A stretch of DNA of 64,000 bases. Source: Amphibalanus amphitrite (Eukaryota > Arthropoda > Thecostraca > Balanomorpha > Balanidae). The notes beneath the pieces were generated by a model, which ran no database searches, had not been told where the DNA came from, and saw only the letters and a list, made by a program, of their open reading frames with translations. Location: contig NW_024883035.1 in NCBI RefSeq assembly GCF_019059575.1, positions 62,001-126,000 on the forward strand, read 5' to 3'. Numbering within the stretch: position 1 is the first letter of the stretch; each line of letters starts with the position of its first letter. This document shows positions 23,413 through 37,000 of this stretch, piece by piece. Both the position numbers and the translations under genes were made by a program.

Positions 23413-26173
23413 AGGGACCCTCCCACCTTCAAAAAAGTTAATGAATTGGCATAAAAGTGATGTAGCGTGAATCACAAAGAGCGAAAATGAACATCTACCA
23501 AATTTTACCGGAAAATATTCACCCGTTTTCGAGATATAAGACTTTTATTTTTGTTTACTTTTAGGGAAATCCGCTGTTTCTATGACGTCACATAAAGGTT
23601 TTCTTTACGTCGGCATTTGGAAGCAATAGTTTGGTATCAAAGTGCGACAAATATTGCGCGAATGATGCGTTTATCTTATCAAGGTCAATATATGATGGCC
23701 AATAAAGGATTCCAGGACAATTCTTATGGCATTTCTTCGTATCGCAATTCTTCGTCTGCAAATCTTCGTCAGGGCATTTATTCGTACCTATCGCATTACT
23801 TTGTCTCGCACCAGGGTATATGAAAATCGGCTCGCATTTCTTCTTCAACGCAAATATATGCAAGAGTAAGCATTGAGGGACAAATAAATACACCGACGAA
23901 GATTTGTAGACGAAGAAATGCGGACGAAAAATTGTGCTACGAAGAAATGTCATGCGAGGATTCGTTCGGGTACCATGACATTTATGTGATTTCAAAGTCA
24001 AGGTTCACAGCTGATCTGCTAAATCAAGCCAAGAATCCAAACTATCAAAAAACTATAAATATTTGTTTGTCTGTCACAGAGGTCTCAAGCAATATAAGGT
24101 TGACATATGTTGGATCAAAAATCTACTGCCACAACTCACATCTGCCTTAGTTTATCATTGTTGTTTTAACTTGCTTTCAAGAGAAACAGAAGCCAGTATC
24201 TGATATCACTTCAGATGATTGTTTCAAGATCTGAGTTCAAATGGAAATAAAAGCAAGATCAAGATGAAACAGGGATTATTGCTGTTAAAGTAGTTTGGCC
24301 ATGATACAACAAGCACATAAATCATTAGCCAAATCAAATACTGGTTGGTTTGTCAAGATGTTTGTTGTCTGTCGTCTGTCGAGCTGCTATGAACACTGAA
24401 CGCTCTCACTAGAGAGTAGTTTAAGTTGAATGGTAGTGAGCTGTAATTAGACAAAGCAGCTATTCAGTGCTCACATCAAGCCAGGCTAGGAAATGGCATC
24501 AACTGTGGTGGGAGGAAGCAGGTTCGGCAGCCCTATGTTGTAAACTTCTGTTATGTCTTGTGTTTGATCAACTGATGTTTTCTGCTCTGTTTTGTGCAGT
24601 GATAGTAGCAGGTAACTGCATGCTTGTCAAATTATGTGAATAAACGAATTCATAACATTGCATTTTTCTCTCCATGCAAGGAACAAGTAAGATGTTGTAG
24701 AAAATGTAATAGAGGGCTGCATTGCTGATTTTGCACTTTATCAGAGCTTTATTTAGAATTGCTTTCCTGAAAGCTACACACAGGCCACAGTGCTGAAATT
24801 CACAATGTCATAGCTTTTGGCAGAAAAAAGAAAAGACTTACCTAGGTAAAATTGGCTGAAAGTATGGCAGAGCAGGTCTCGATGCGTATGCCCATCCGTG
24901 TGCTTGCCGAAGCCGAACTGACTGCAACACATTTAACTCTGACCCACCATGGTGGCTGGCATATCCTGAACTTTCACCACTCTAAACAAGACAACTTTCA
25001 GCCCTCAGCATTGTATTAAAACACTGTACAAAACACTCAAAATTTGTTTCAGTGCCATCCACGGACAACATCAGTCGCCATTCACCAGGCCAGTAAAAAC
25101 AGAATAGATAATAGCTTCAAACCCATGTAGTCAGAGTTACTAGGTCTGCACCTCAAAACAAAATCCAGGTGACATTCACCACGCCAGTAAAAAAACAGGT
25201 ACTTAGGTAACGTAACAGCTTCAAATCTGGTAACATGTTGGTCGGACTTTACACTACCATATTTACATGGAATAATATGATACCAAACAATAGTGCAACC
25301 ATTCTGGACAACAAAAGTGTATGATAAAATTAATTTAGAATACTCTGGCAGCATGATTTACGAGCACAGGCAGGTGTTACCTACCAGCCTTCTCAATGCT
25401 CGTAAAACCAACATTGTAGTTTTGATTTTACCTTACATGATAACACACTTGGCTGCAATGGCACATTCAATTTAATACTGTGAAAAGACCAGTTATAACC
25501 ACTTCACAAGCACAATTGCACCTCATGCCGACATCCTTTTCCAAAGACAGTCAGCAGCGTCTTTCGTCTAAACTGGAAGATAAATCCCCTTTCAACTGTT
25601 AACATCAAAAATATTTCTTCATGGTGTGACTGTGATCTCCATATGGAAACCTTGCAGGGAAAGAATTAATGTCAATTGTCAGCTCTTCAAATTTCTTTGG
25701 ACTTTAACTTGCAGTACCATATCCAGTTTGCTTTGATATTTTGTTTTTTATTCCATGTTGAAGTTGAACACCAAGCTCCAGATATAGCAGGCAGCTTGAT
25801 CATCTTCGGCCTTGGTATAATATCAGTCCAAGTTCCAGTGGTGGGTATCTTCTAATATTCAAATTAAAATGAAAAGCAATAGGCTTTCTCAGCGCCGACG
25901 ACGGATTTCACGTTGATAAAAAAGGGAGCTCAAGGTCAGCAAAACTCGGGTTCAAGGAATGGCGGGCGTTGAAATGACTGCTGACGTCATCAAAAAACCG
26001 CTAATGGTTAAGAGATAGGGACTAAGCTGGTCCCACCCTGCAAGTAAAGGGAAGAAATTTCTTGAACACCATAAAGCTGCGGGGGTTGCGACCAGGATAA
26101 ATGGTGGTTTCTGAGCCTGGCCGCAAACTTGGCTATCTCAACTCAAAACTAATGTTAAGGTGGGATGGTCCCT
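23413..26173. mobile_element. TTAA-target DNA transposon (piggyBac-like, non-autonomous), copy 1
   Basis: 2,761 bp between TTAA at 23409-23412 and TTAA at 26174-26177. The tips are inverted repeats of 17 bases (AGGGACCCTCCCACCTT against AGGGACCATCCCACCTT, one mismatch). A TTAA target is the hallmark of the piggyBac superfamily. No transposase frame is present. The longest frame, 137 residues on the minus strand at 23588-24001, overlaps the internal inverted repeat and matches nothing. At about 25075-25235 a segment of about 85 bases (CATTCACCA.GCCAGTAAAA...AGCTTCAAA) occurs twice in tandem. Confidence 0.8.
23731..23970. repeat. Internal array of TTCTTCGT words and its inverted counterpart
   Basis: From 23731 about five degenerate units of about 15 bases carry (A)TTCTTCGT. 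From about 23892 a matching set carries ACGAAGAAAT in the opposite orientation. The same arrangement lies at 26496-26735 in copy 2. It could fold as a hairpin or act as a set of protein-binding sites. Confidence 0.7.
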
Positions 26174-26177
26174 TTAA

Positions 26178-28947
26178 AGGGACCCTCCCACCTTCAAAAA
26201 AGTTAATGAATTGGCATAAAAGTGATGTAGCGTGAATCACAAAGAGCGAAAATGAACATCTACCAAATTTTACCGGAAAATATTCACCCGTTTTCGAGAT
26301 ATAAGACTTTTATTTTTGTTTACTTTTAGGGAAATCCGCTGTTTCTATGACGTCACATAAAGGTTTTCTTTACGTCGGCATTTGGAAGCAATAGTTTGGT
26401 ATCAAAGTGCGACAAATATTGCGCGAATGATGCGTTTATCTTATCAAGGTCAATATATGATGGCCAATAAAGGATTCCAGGACAATTCTTATGGCATTTC
26501 TTCGTATCGCAATTCTTTGTCTGCAAATCTTCGTCAGGGCATTTATTCGTACCTATCGCATTACTTTGTCTCGCACCAGGGTATATGAAAATCGGCTCGC
26601 ATTTCTTCTTCAACGCAAATATATGCAAGAGTAAGCATTGAGGGACAAATAAATACACCGACGAAGATTTGTAGACGAAGAAATGCGGACGAAAAATTGT
26701 GCTACGAAGAAATGTCATGCGAGGATTCGTTCGGGTACCATGACATTTATGTGATTTCAAAGTCAAGGTTCACAGCTGATCTGCTAAATCAAGCCAAGAA
26801 TCCAAACTATCAAAAAACTATAAATATTTGTTTGTCTGTCACAGAGGTCTCAAGCAATATAAGGTTGACATATGTTGGATCAAAAATCTACTGCCACAAC
26901 TCACATCTCCTGCCTTAGTTTATCATTGTTGTTTTAACTTGCTTTCAAGAGAAACAGAAGCCAGTATCTGATATCACTTCAGATGATTGTTTCAAGATCT
27001 GAGTTCAAATGGAAATAAAAGCAAGATCAAGATGAAACAGGGATTATTGCTGTTAAAGTAGTTTGGCCATGATACAACAAGCACATAAATCATTAGCCAA
27101 ATCAAATACTGGTTGGTTTGTCAAGATGTTTGTTGTCTGTCGTCTGTCGAGCTGCTATGAACACTGAACGCTCTCACTAGAGAGTAGTTTAAGTTGAATG
27201 GTAGTGAGCTGTAATTAGACAAAGCAGCTATTCAGTGCTCACATCAAGCCAGGCTAGGAAATGGCATCAACTGTGGTGGGAGGAAGCAGGTTCGGCAGCC
27301 CTATGTTGTAAACTTCTGTTATGTCTTGTGTTTGATCAACTGATGTTTTCTGCTCTGTTTTGTGCAGTGATAGTAGCAGGTAACTGCATGCTTGTCAAAT
27401 TATGTGAATAAACGAATTCATAACATTGCATTTTTCTCTCCATGCAAGGAACAAGTAAGATGTTGTAGAAAATGTAATAGAGGGCTGCATTGCTGATTTT
27501 GCACTTTATCAGAGCTTTATTTAGAATTGCTTTCCTGAAAGCTACACACAGGCCACAGTGCTGAAATTCACAATGTCATAGCTTTTGGCAGAAAAAAGAA
27601 AAGACTTACCTAGGTAAAATTGGCTGAAAGTATGGCAGAGCAGGTCTCGATGCGTATGCCCATCCGTGTGCTTGCCGAAGCCGAACTGACTGCAACACAT
27701 TTAACTCTGACCCACCATGGTGGCTGGCATATCCTGAACTTTCACCACTCTAAACAAGACAACTTTCAGCCCTCAGCATTGTATTAAAACACTGTACAAA
27801 ACACTCAAAATTTGTTTCAGTGCCATCCACGGTCCACGGACAACATCAGTCGCCATTCACCAGGCCAGTAAAAACAGAATAGATAATAGCTTCAAACCCA
27901 TGTAGTCAGAGTTACTAGGTCTGCACCTCAAAACAAAATCCAGGTGACATTCACCACGCCAGTAAAAAACAGGTACTTAGGTAACGTAACAGCTTCAAAT
28001 CTGGTAACATGTTGGTCGGACTTTACACTACCATATTTACATGGAATAATATGATACCAAACAATAGTGCAACCATTCTGGACAACAAAAGTGTATGATA
28101 AAATTAATTTAGAATACTCTGGCAGCATGATTTACGAGCACAGGCAGGTGTTACCTACCAGCCTTCTCAATGCTCGTAAAACCAACATTGTAGTTTTGAT
28201 TTTACCTTACATGATAACACACTTGGCTGCAATGGCACATTCAATTTAATACTGTGAAAAGACCAGTTATAACCACTTCACAAGCACAATTGCACCTCAT
28301 GCCGACATCCTTTTCCAAAGACAGTCAGCAGCGTCTTTCGTCTAAACTGGAAGATAAATCCCCTTTCAACTGTTAACATCAAAAATATTTCTTCATGGTG
28401 TGACTGTGATCTCCATATGGAAACCTTGCAGGGAAAGAATTAATGTCAATTGTCAGCTCTTCAAATTTCTTTGCACTTTAACTTGCAGTACCATATCCAG
28501 TTTGCTTTGATATTTTGTTTTTTATTCCATGTTGAAGTTGAACACCAAGCTCCAGATATAGCAGGCAGCTTGATCATCTTCGGCCTTGGTATAATATCAG
28601 TCCAAGTTCCAGTGGTGGGTATCTTCTAATATTCAAATTAAAATGAAAAGCAATAGGCTTTCTCAGCGCCGACGACGGATTTCACGTTGATAAAAAAGGG
28701 AGCTCAAGGTCAGCAAAACTCGGGTTCAAGGAATGGCGGGCGTTGAAATGACTGCTGACGTCATCAAAAAACCGCTAATGGTTAAGAGATAGGGACTAAG
28801 CTGGTCCCACCCTGCAAGTAAAGGGAAGAAATTTCTTGAACACCATAAAGCTGCGGGGGTTGCGACCAGGATAAATGGTGGTTTCTGAGCCTGGCCGCAA
28901 ACTTGGCTATCTCAACTCAAAACTAATGTTAAGGTGGGATGGTCCCT
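26178..28947. mobile_element. TTAA-target DNA transposon, copy 2 in tandem
   Basis: 2,770 bp, same orientation as copy 1, and sharing with it the TTAA at 26174-26177. It ends at TTAA 28948-28951. Reading both copies I found only two substitutions and three indels (3-base gain, 7-base gain, 1-base loss), which together account exactly for the 9-base length difference. The junction GGTCCCT-TTAA-AGGGACC is a perfect palindrome. Confidence 0.82.
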
Positions 28948-28951
28948 TTAA

Positions 28952-29499
28952 CTGACCCGAAACGAATCGTCCGATACGCATCCCGTTCGGCCTTCCGATA
29001 AAAGATGACCCAGTCTCATTTCCGCATTCAGTCAGATATTAATTCTCCGACGAGAACGCTTCCGGATTCCTTAGAAATCGAGCCGTAGCAAGAAGCGCTT
29101 CCCCGACAAAAGCTTTCTTTAGAAAAGCTACCGATTCCTTAGATATATTTGCCGTCAGTCTTTTCTCTTCCGCCCTGTTGCGAGCAGAGGTCCACCTCTA
29201 CACGGGCGTCCAATAAAAGCGCGCTCGTCCCGCTGACCCTGATACCGGCTGCCAGTCGAGCACCGTTGCCTTTGTCTGATTGTTTTGTTTGCCGTTCATA
29301 TGTAGACAGTCAACAGGGACGAGCGTGCCGCTCGCACCATATGAGCGCAAACACCGTGCCAAATGGGAGGCGCGCATGCCGGTTATGGCTCCCGCTGGCG
29401 CTGTTCTCTCGGCAAAGTGTCGGCTCGGCCGGTCGTTCCCCGCGTTTGACTGAAAACAATAATCTGGGTGAGATTCAGACATTTCGCGCAGAGGCCTAG
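28952..29499. other. No recognisable gene
   Basis: Mixed, partly CpG-rich sequence with an open plus frame at 29149-29499 that has no recognisable domain. Confidence 0.35.
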
Positions 29500-29700
29500 G
29501 GCAGCAGCCTGAGGGGCCCAGGGACGGTGATAGCCCGGGACAGGAGCCAGTGAGGGCCTGGGACAGAATCCAGTGAGGGTCCAAGGCAGACCAGTGACGG
29601 CCCAAGACAGTGGGCCGTGAGGGTCCGGTACAGTGGCCTGTGAGGGCCCCCGGCAGTGTTTAGTGAGGGCCCCCGGCAGTACACGGTAGGGACCCGGTTG
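29500..29700. repeat. Degenerate minisatellite, about 27-30 bp unit
   Basis: Repeats of (C)AGTGAGGGCC(C)xGGGACAG-like phrases, about seven copies, giving a 5' to 3' shift from diverged to almost identical units at the right end. A run of 14 C follows at about 29761-29774. Confidence 0.75.
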
Positions 29701-29774
29701 TAGCTCGGCAGTTGGGCTTCCTGCCGGAACACTCCGTCCGACTATGGGAAGTAGAACAGCGCCCCCCCCCCCCC

Positions 29775-30330
29775 ACCGCCCCGGTGTATACAGACAAACG
29801 GTAGCTCCATTTCTCTTAATAAGCACGGCTGGAGCCCGTATGGGACTCGCCGCCTGCGGTGGCAGCTGCGAGAGGCTGAATGTTTAATGTGCAAACCGGA
29901 GCTTCACATTAGATTGTGTACACTGCATGCATATTCATCTGAAAATAGTTGGTTGAAAAGGTTCTTTAAACGCTGATCAAACATAGATGATTCTCATACA
30001 CCTACGATGTTGTATCCATTTCATATCGCTACTTAAAGTTCTTCAAATTACATTTCTGATGTTTGTGTTACATTTCAAGAGATACATCGGTGATTGTCAT
30101 CAGATTAGTGGAAGAAGGTACATCAAAGATGGCAGACAACTTCATGTTAAAAAAGTTATAATGCTCATGGCTTCAAAGACTTCTTTATCTTTTGCAACCG
30201 TCCTACATATTTGCCGTTCTGAGTTTCTTCATCATTTGTGAAACGCACAACCAACACTACTGAACGATGTTGCACGGATAATGCAGATGAGCGTTTTCCA
30301 TACATACTGGCCCGCCGCGCGAGGCGGTGG
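29775..30330. other. No recognisable features
   Basis: AT-rich sequence. The plus frame 29987-30241 is hydrophobic but has no splice support or known domain. Confidence 0.4.
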
Positions 30331-30590
30331 GAGTCCCTGTTCGACCTTGCCTGATCTTGCCTGGCCCTATCCGACCTTCTCTGCCGTTGTACGACGCTCT
30401 CTAACTCTATCTAATCCTGGCCGACCCTTCTCCCCCTGTCGACTCTGACCCCGTCTGACGCTGTCCGATTCTGATCATGTCTGACCTTATCCGTCTGACC
30501 ATGTCCGACCCTACCCGACCCCAACCGGCCTTATCTGACCGCGTCTAACCCCGTCTGACCCTCAGTGCCCTGACCGGTGACCGGTGTCAG
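30331..30590. repeat. Degenerate decamer-type minisatellite
   Basis: About 25 loose copies of a 10-11 base word like CCGTCTGACC / TCCGACCCTA. The whole stretch is pyrimidine-biased. Confidence 0.75.
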
Positions 30591-31640
30591 TAGGAAGTTG
30601 TGCGGCAGCTGCCGCAGCTCGCCGACAAACTGCTGTGAAATTGGATCCCAGCTGAAGTACCGGTCACACTCTGTTCCAGGTCAAATGAACTAACTTCATT
30701 GTGACAATCCAACCGGTCGTCGGCACTCGAATAGGATATTAGATGGTACGAGGAACGGTGGCCACATGCTAACGAGACATTGTCCTGCCGTAACAGTTGT
30801 CTGCCATGGGGAGCACGGCTTTCGCTGGAGCCATGCTCATGATGGGCAACATGTCTGCCGCCGACAACGCGGTGTCTAGCGCAATGGACTGATATATATG
30901 GCCCCGTAATCGTGTGGACAAAATCAGCCTCGGCGTGGCTTCACTCGTTGGCCTGCAATGCAATTTATTCCGATCAATTTACCAGCTCCATACACATGAA
31001 ACCTCCACCCACATGGCCAGTGATTTTAGACACCCCTGCGTCACGGTTGCGCAGCGCGGTTCGACCCAGACCACCAATGACCTCTCGCGGCCTCGGCTTC
31101 GGCAACCGTCGGGTCTGTCTGCCAATCGAAAATCGACGAACTCTCCGCGGTCGGCCGACGTCGCCGGTCGGCGGCCGTTTCGCATTGCTCCCGTGAGAGG
31201 CGGCTGGCTCGCCGGCCCGCCAGACAGCCATTTTTCCGGCCGAGACAGCGCTTCATCTCATACCGGAGCCAGCCTTCTCTGTGCTGTGATCGAAAGACAG
31301 ACACAAGTGGTGTAGGTGTGGTTGACAGGCACGTGGGGTGTGCTCTAAGACGCAGGTTTGTTTATAAAAAAAAACATTTGATGTGAGCTAAAGCACTTGC
31401 GTGCGACTTGTTGTAGTTTTCTTCCGGCGATTTGCATTTTTGATTGACACATTTATCACTGATTTTGCAACAATCACCCTCTTGCAGATATTTCTTTGCA
31501 AGCAACAGCCTAATCCACCGAATCCCTTTCCTTGATCCTAACCTAACCCCTGTCCCTTATCCCGCCTCTTCCGTTGCTCTTTCGCTCTGGTTAGTTCCTT
31601 TCGTCTCTCTCCCATCCCATCTCTCTTTTCCCTTCCCCGT
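30591..31640. other. No recognisable gene; CpG-rich patch about 31030-31260
   Basis: Overlapping open frames on both strands in the CpG-rich patch have no known domain. A run of A (31369-31376) follows. Confidence 0.35.
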
Positions 31641-31646
31641 CTCCCT

Positions 31647-31743
<97 letters not shown>

Positions 31744-31840
31744 TCCCTCTCCCTCTCTCTCTCCCTCTCCCTCTCCCTCTCCCTCTCCCTCTCCCTCCCC
31801 CTCTCCCTCTCCCTCTCCCTCTCCCCCTTCCTCCCTCCCG
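31641..31840. repeat. (CT)n passing into (CTCCCT)n
   Basis: About 85 bases of pure CT change into a hexanucleotide CTCCCT array in the right half. Confidence 0.97.
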
Positions 31841-33849
31841 TCTCTATCCCCCACCCGTCCCACCCCACTGCGGTGTGGTCGGCTGGCGCCTGGTCCGGCC
31901 TTTCCCCGGCATCCCGCGGGTGTCGGACCGAGAGGCCTCACCGACCGAGAGGCCTCACCTGCTCCTCTGTCCAGCCGCGGTGAGAGCACCGCTCCGCCGC
32001 GCCTGCCTGACTCGATTAGGCCCGGCCGACCGCCGAGACACCGGCCAGGGAAGGGGATGAGACATAGCGACCGTGTATAATTCCCTGAGGCACCGCCGGC
32101 ATCACCAGACGTGGTGCGATGTCTGTCCGAGCGATAAATGGGATGACGGTTGCATGATCAGCTGGTTGAGAGAGCTATGTCTTGCGTGCAGATGGCTATC
32201 AGACACCTGTTCATCAGTTTGTATTTTTGTTCTGTGTAATTGCCTGAATTGATCGTTTGGGTATCAATGCTTAAAAGCGTAGAGCACGGCACAATGCACA
32301 TTACACGTCTCTACTAAGAACTCATCTCATGAAAAACAAGGAAGTCTTTCTCATCGGTCACAAACGCCACTGGAAGTGACAGAAGACGGGCTTCTGAATC
32401 AGAGATGCTGGCTGCAAAGGACGGCGACCACAGAAAACGATAGAGTCGCCGGATTCGGGCACACTCCACGGCAAGCGATAAAGCTGCCGCATTTGGGTCA
32501 CCACTCAGCCGTCAAACACGCAGATAATCTACATTCATGAGTACCAGGGGGCACATCAAGCGGGAACGTAGTATTTCTGTACGCTTCATGCAATCATAAC
32601 TTTGTGATAAGCGGTCGACTAAGCTCAGGCTGCCAACCAGTTGTTTGTATAATGCTGAGTTCACATCACTCCCAGTGGTTATGACTTATGCATTATACGA
32701 ACATTTGACATGGTAGTATGGAATGCATATTGGCATTCAAAACATAAACATAACCACTGACGCTCCAGCTTTCTGAATCCATTCGATGGCCCTGCAGCCA
32801 TCGAGCCGTGGCGAGTGACAGGGCTGACCCACAGCCACTCCACTCTTAGGCCATCTCTGTCGCAGGCCGGCGCCGCCCGACCGCCTGCTTTATGCTGCAA
32901 CATTCCTGCGATAAGGCGGATCTGCATAGAAATAGAACGGAACAGACAGTGGACCCGAGCCGAGCCTGGGCCGCAGGGATCCCTCTGATGATGGGGAGTC
33001 TGAATTGTGCTTTCATTGAGCAGTCGGCGGGCGTTGACTGCGGATATGGGAGACGAAGTGACTGGTGTGCCAGAAATAGAAAGGAGTTACTAGTACCAAA
33101 AATGAACCACAGTGACCGGTGCCCATACATAAAGTGATATAGTAAATCGAGGCTTCCGGTGCAACGCGTCAGAAAGAAATTGATGGCTTCTGGTTGTTTT
33201 CTGGTGATTGAAACTGGTTTCTGTTCACCGGCCAATACAGTTGAGTGAATAAATATAAGATATGATTAAATCATATTTGCCCTTAGGCACGACCAACTGT
33301 CTACGATTAACAAGTCATCAGCCCATCTAGCTATTAGAAAAGTCATGCAAGACTTTCTGAAGCATTGCGACGTACTTAACATGCTGGCATGCATAGAATA
33401 TCAAGCCTCTTTATGCCCGCCTTTAATTTCAATAATCACACGCACGAATCGCTTGACTCGAGGCGAGCCGCATTATAATGAGCTCTGGGCCCACGCGGAT
33501 CCTTGCTCTGCGCCATGTGAACCGCAAGCTGGGAAGTGCCGCTGGTAAATTTAACTTCAGCTCAGCCTCCGCTGCCGGAACCGAACGCTTCAACAGAGCA
33601 GAGAGCATCTGTAGCCATGAAAACACCCGCAAACCGATGCTCCAACGATCGAGAAAATCTGAGGCTACGTGGCTTCAAGAGTCGTAGACAATGCCCCACA
33701 AATTACGTACTTTCAGACAGTTTCACATGAATATCTGGCCTATGTAAAGTATCTGTCACTAGAGCTCATAGTCACGGATTCTCTGACTTCTCTTGCTCAA
33801 AAACATCTCCCTTCGAAATCTTATCGCTCAGCCAATCACTCTCGAGTTT
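31841..33849. other. No recognisable features
   Basis: GC-rich near 31870-32060, then mixed. Many short frames, none with a known motif or splice support. Confidence 0.4.
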
Positions 33850-34040
33850 CACCTCAATAACTCTGATGCCCAAGTCGGGCTTAACCTGGACTCCCACTTC
33901 GGAGTCTACGACCGCTAGCCTCTGACCCAAGAGCATCTCACCAAGAAGCAGTTTCTCACTCCGGAGTCTCTCACCCTGGATCCTCTTACCCTGGATCTTC
34001 TCACACCAGTCAGCTCGGTAACCAGGATCAATACCGGGCA
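33850..34040. repeat. Degenerate minisatellite with TCTCACCCTGGA-like words
   Basis: Loose 12-15 base repeats (CTCACCCTGGATCC, CTTACCCTGGATCT and relatives). The long minus frame here (33772-34065) reflects this repeat and is not supported as a gene. Confidence 0.5.
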
Positions 34041-37000
34041 GATTAGCTCGGTCCCACGCTAACACTTATCGGCCCACGCCGTCGCGCGCCGCGAAAAGGG
34101 ACCCAGTATATTAGCGTTCGTTTGTTCGATCTCTCAGAGTGTGTGCAGAAGGGATCGAGATAACATATGGAAAGAGGATGAAGAAAAGCCGCTTCGCTGG
34201 TGGTCTGGAGGAAGATGCCACACCAAGATGTCGTCTGCCGTCATTGTAAATATGTCTTCTTTTGTTTCATTCTTTTTGTTTGGAGAAATTTACGATTTCA
34301 CGACACCGTAACTTCAAATGTAGCCGTGTGAGTTTCACCAATTCACAACAATCATTCAGTTCACAGCGTACCATGGCGGCTCGTCAGTGGCTTCTCGCTG
34401 CTTCCGGAGTGTTACGTATGAAGCCATCCGGCGTGGCATGTGATCATTGACACCAGTCTTCTGCATCTAAAAATGTTATACATCATTTATAGAGTAGCTC
34501 GTTGGTTCTACGATATTTTATAGAAGTCACCTGAGGGTCCATGGGGCCCCGTGTCACCCAGCCCACCGGCGAGCGATTGGATCCATGTTCGGCGAATTTC
34601 ACCCGGCGGCGTGTTTAATCTCACGTGCCTGCTCGGACAGGCGCGTACGTGACTGCCCTCCTCAGCCCATTCCTGACATTGCCAGGGGCCGTTAAAACGG
34701 AGCTGCTCAGGAATATTCATCGCTGACATGCCTCAGCTTTGAAATGACTGACGGGGCACGCGTAGAAATAAGTTGCAGAGAGCACATGCATAAATGACCG
34801 CAGAACAAGAACTGGTCCAACAACTAGTTTTATGAATGCTCTAGAGAAGGACAATTGGTTTTCTGATCAAACATGCGAATTTCAAAAATTATAGACAACA
34901 TAAAACATATGAAGTGCTTCCGACTTTTCAAGCAACGCAGTGTTTTAGTCGTTACTGTGGCTACGTCTACTTCCAGGCGACCCAACTCGGAAATGAACAC
35001 CAATTCATCATAAATATGCATTGTGTACAGTTGTCTAATGTAAGCAGAAGTTATGTCATAACCTATATTCATACGCAGTCCATATTCATGTCCGAATTCA
35101 GCTCCACTGCGTGCGTGAAGCACCCCGTCTTCTCCGCTGTAGGTGTCGAGTCAGCAATAATCTTCAACACATCGCCTCCTTCTCTGACGATTCAGCAATT
35201 CAACTGCCATTCGCTTTAGAGAACTGTTGAATATGGCTAGGCCCCGTCTAATTCCGTGAAATGAAATATCAGAATTTGTCATTGTTCCGTCAGCCAGCAT
35301 CAGGGCGATAATTGGTCTGTGGCGTCGAGAGCTTATGGTTGATGGGGCGCTCGGTATAATTGACGTTTACTGTTTAAATGAACGTCTATGTTCTGCAGGG
35401 TCTACTCCTCATTGTGTGTGTTATTATTGCTCCTTACATCAAGGGGAAACGTATGGGAAACATTCCAGGTTGGGAATAACTTGAAGAATAACGGTTGCTT
35501 TATGCTTCTATGCGGTTTCGACAGAAATGTGCAGTCCTTTCTGCTATCATTCTTAGGCATTTTAGTAGTAACCGTATCAACTAAAATGTCAAGTAGCACG
35601 GCAAGATACCAAACCGCCTCATCAACGCAGCACATTGCTTATTCTACCACAGCACATCACTGCATTATTTAGGCAACCTTGCCCCCGGCCTCATTATAAA
35701 CTCCCCATTAGGCACCTCGCCAACAGCTTTGTCACGCTTCAATTAACCCCATCGGAATCGTCGGTCGCTCGTTATGCGTCAGCGTACGGCGGGCAGGGAG
35801 CTGCACAGCTCCAAATTTCCTCTATCGCAACTTCCGATCGTCGCCCAATTGGCGTCATTAGCAGCTCACAGCGGACGCCGACAAAAAGCACAGGAGCTGA
35901 GAGAGCTCAGCCGAGCTCCGGCCGAAGAGCTGATCACAGTGATCAGGATTAGCCCATCAGCGAGCCGTGAGAGGTCCGGTGAGATGGGCAAAAAGCGAGC
36001 CACCCTGCCGCTAAACGAGGTTCTAACGTCTCAGCGCGAAGTATGAACATAACACACCCATCAATTCAAGTTTGACGACAATCCATTCAGAGTTGACCTA
36101 TAAACCAACCTCTGGTCAAACGGCTGCGTGCCCCGCAGTCCAAATTCCTGGCCACGTGCAGAGCGGGACCGACCGCCGGCCGCTCGACCGAGACGGTCTG
36201 CACTCGGGCGCGGCGACTTACGACGGCAGGCCGGCCCGGCCCCGGATTTAGGTCGCGATCTATGCTGGCAGTTGGGTTTTTACATCTCCTCGAAGGCACC
36301 GGTGGCGGCCGCGGCCCTAGAGCCGCTCCGCTTATATACAGTATGTAGGAGGGAGTATTCCTATTGATCTGGGAGTGGCCCAGCCCAGCGCTCCACTGCG
36401 CTGCCTGGATTGCACGAGGAGGAAGTGATTGGAAATGCGGAATTGAAAATGAGTGGTGTTTTGGATGAGAGAATTACTCTGCACTCGTACTTTGCTACAT
36501 GTGTATGGCATAGGGGCACATATTAATGTATAGGGCATTTTTGTTAAAACTTTATGGTTTTCAAAACAGTGACTCATTATCGATGTAAGGAATTAGAAGG
36601 TATTTCACTAGGCTCACTGCATTTTGTTTCACACAAACACAAGCAACCGCCTAAATATGATTTGTTATCGTTGTTAGCTGAGCTATGGAAAGCAAACAAT
36701 ATGTACAGGATAGATTTCTAATAAAGTAGGTACAGGGTTGTCTCCGTCTTGAAATACCATTTTATAAGTCATAATTTTTATCAGTGTTTTTTTTTCTTTT
36801 CAATATTGTAATCCTACTAAATCTAAACATCGCTGTATCGATGGAAAATTTTAAGCGAGAAGCATGCTGTATCAGAGCAACATCCAATAAATGCTCCCGA
36901 ACATCGTTCAATGTGACTGAGAGCACTCGTGCAAAATTTTGGCCGTCTTATCACGCGCGTCTCGCGAGCTCTCAGCATAAATCATTTCTCTTTGAGTCGA

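Noticed and set aside
23588..24001. 137-residue minus frame present in both TTAA elements
   Set aside because: It spans the inverted TTCTTCGT arrays, has no transposase-like motif, and both copies are too recent for conservation to count as evidence.
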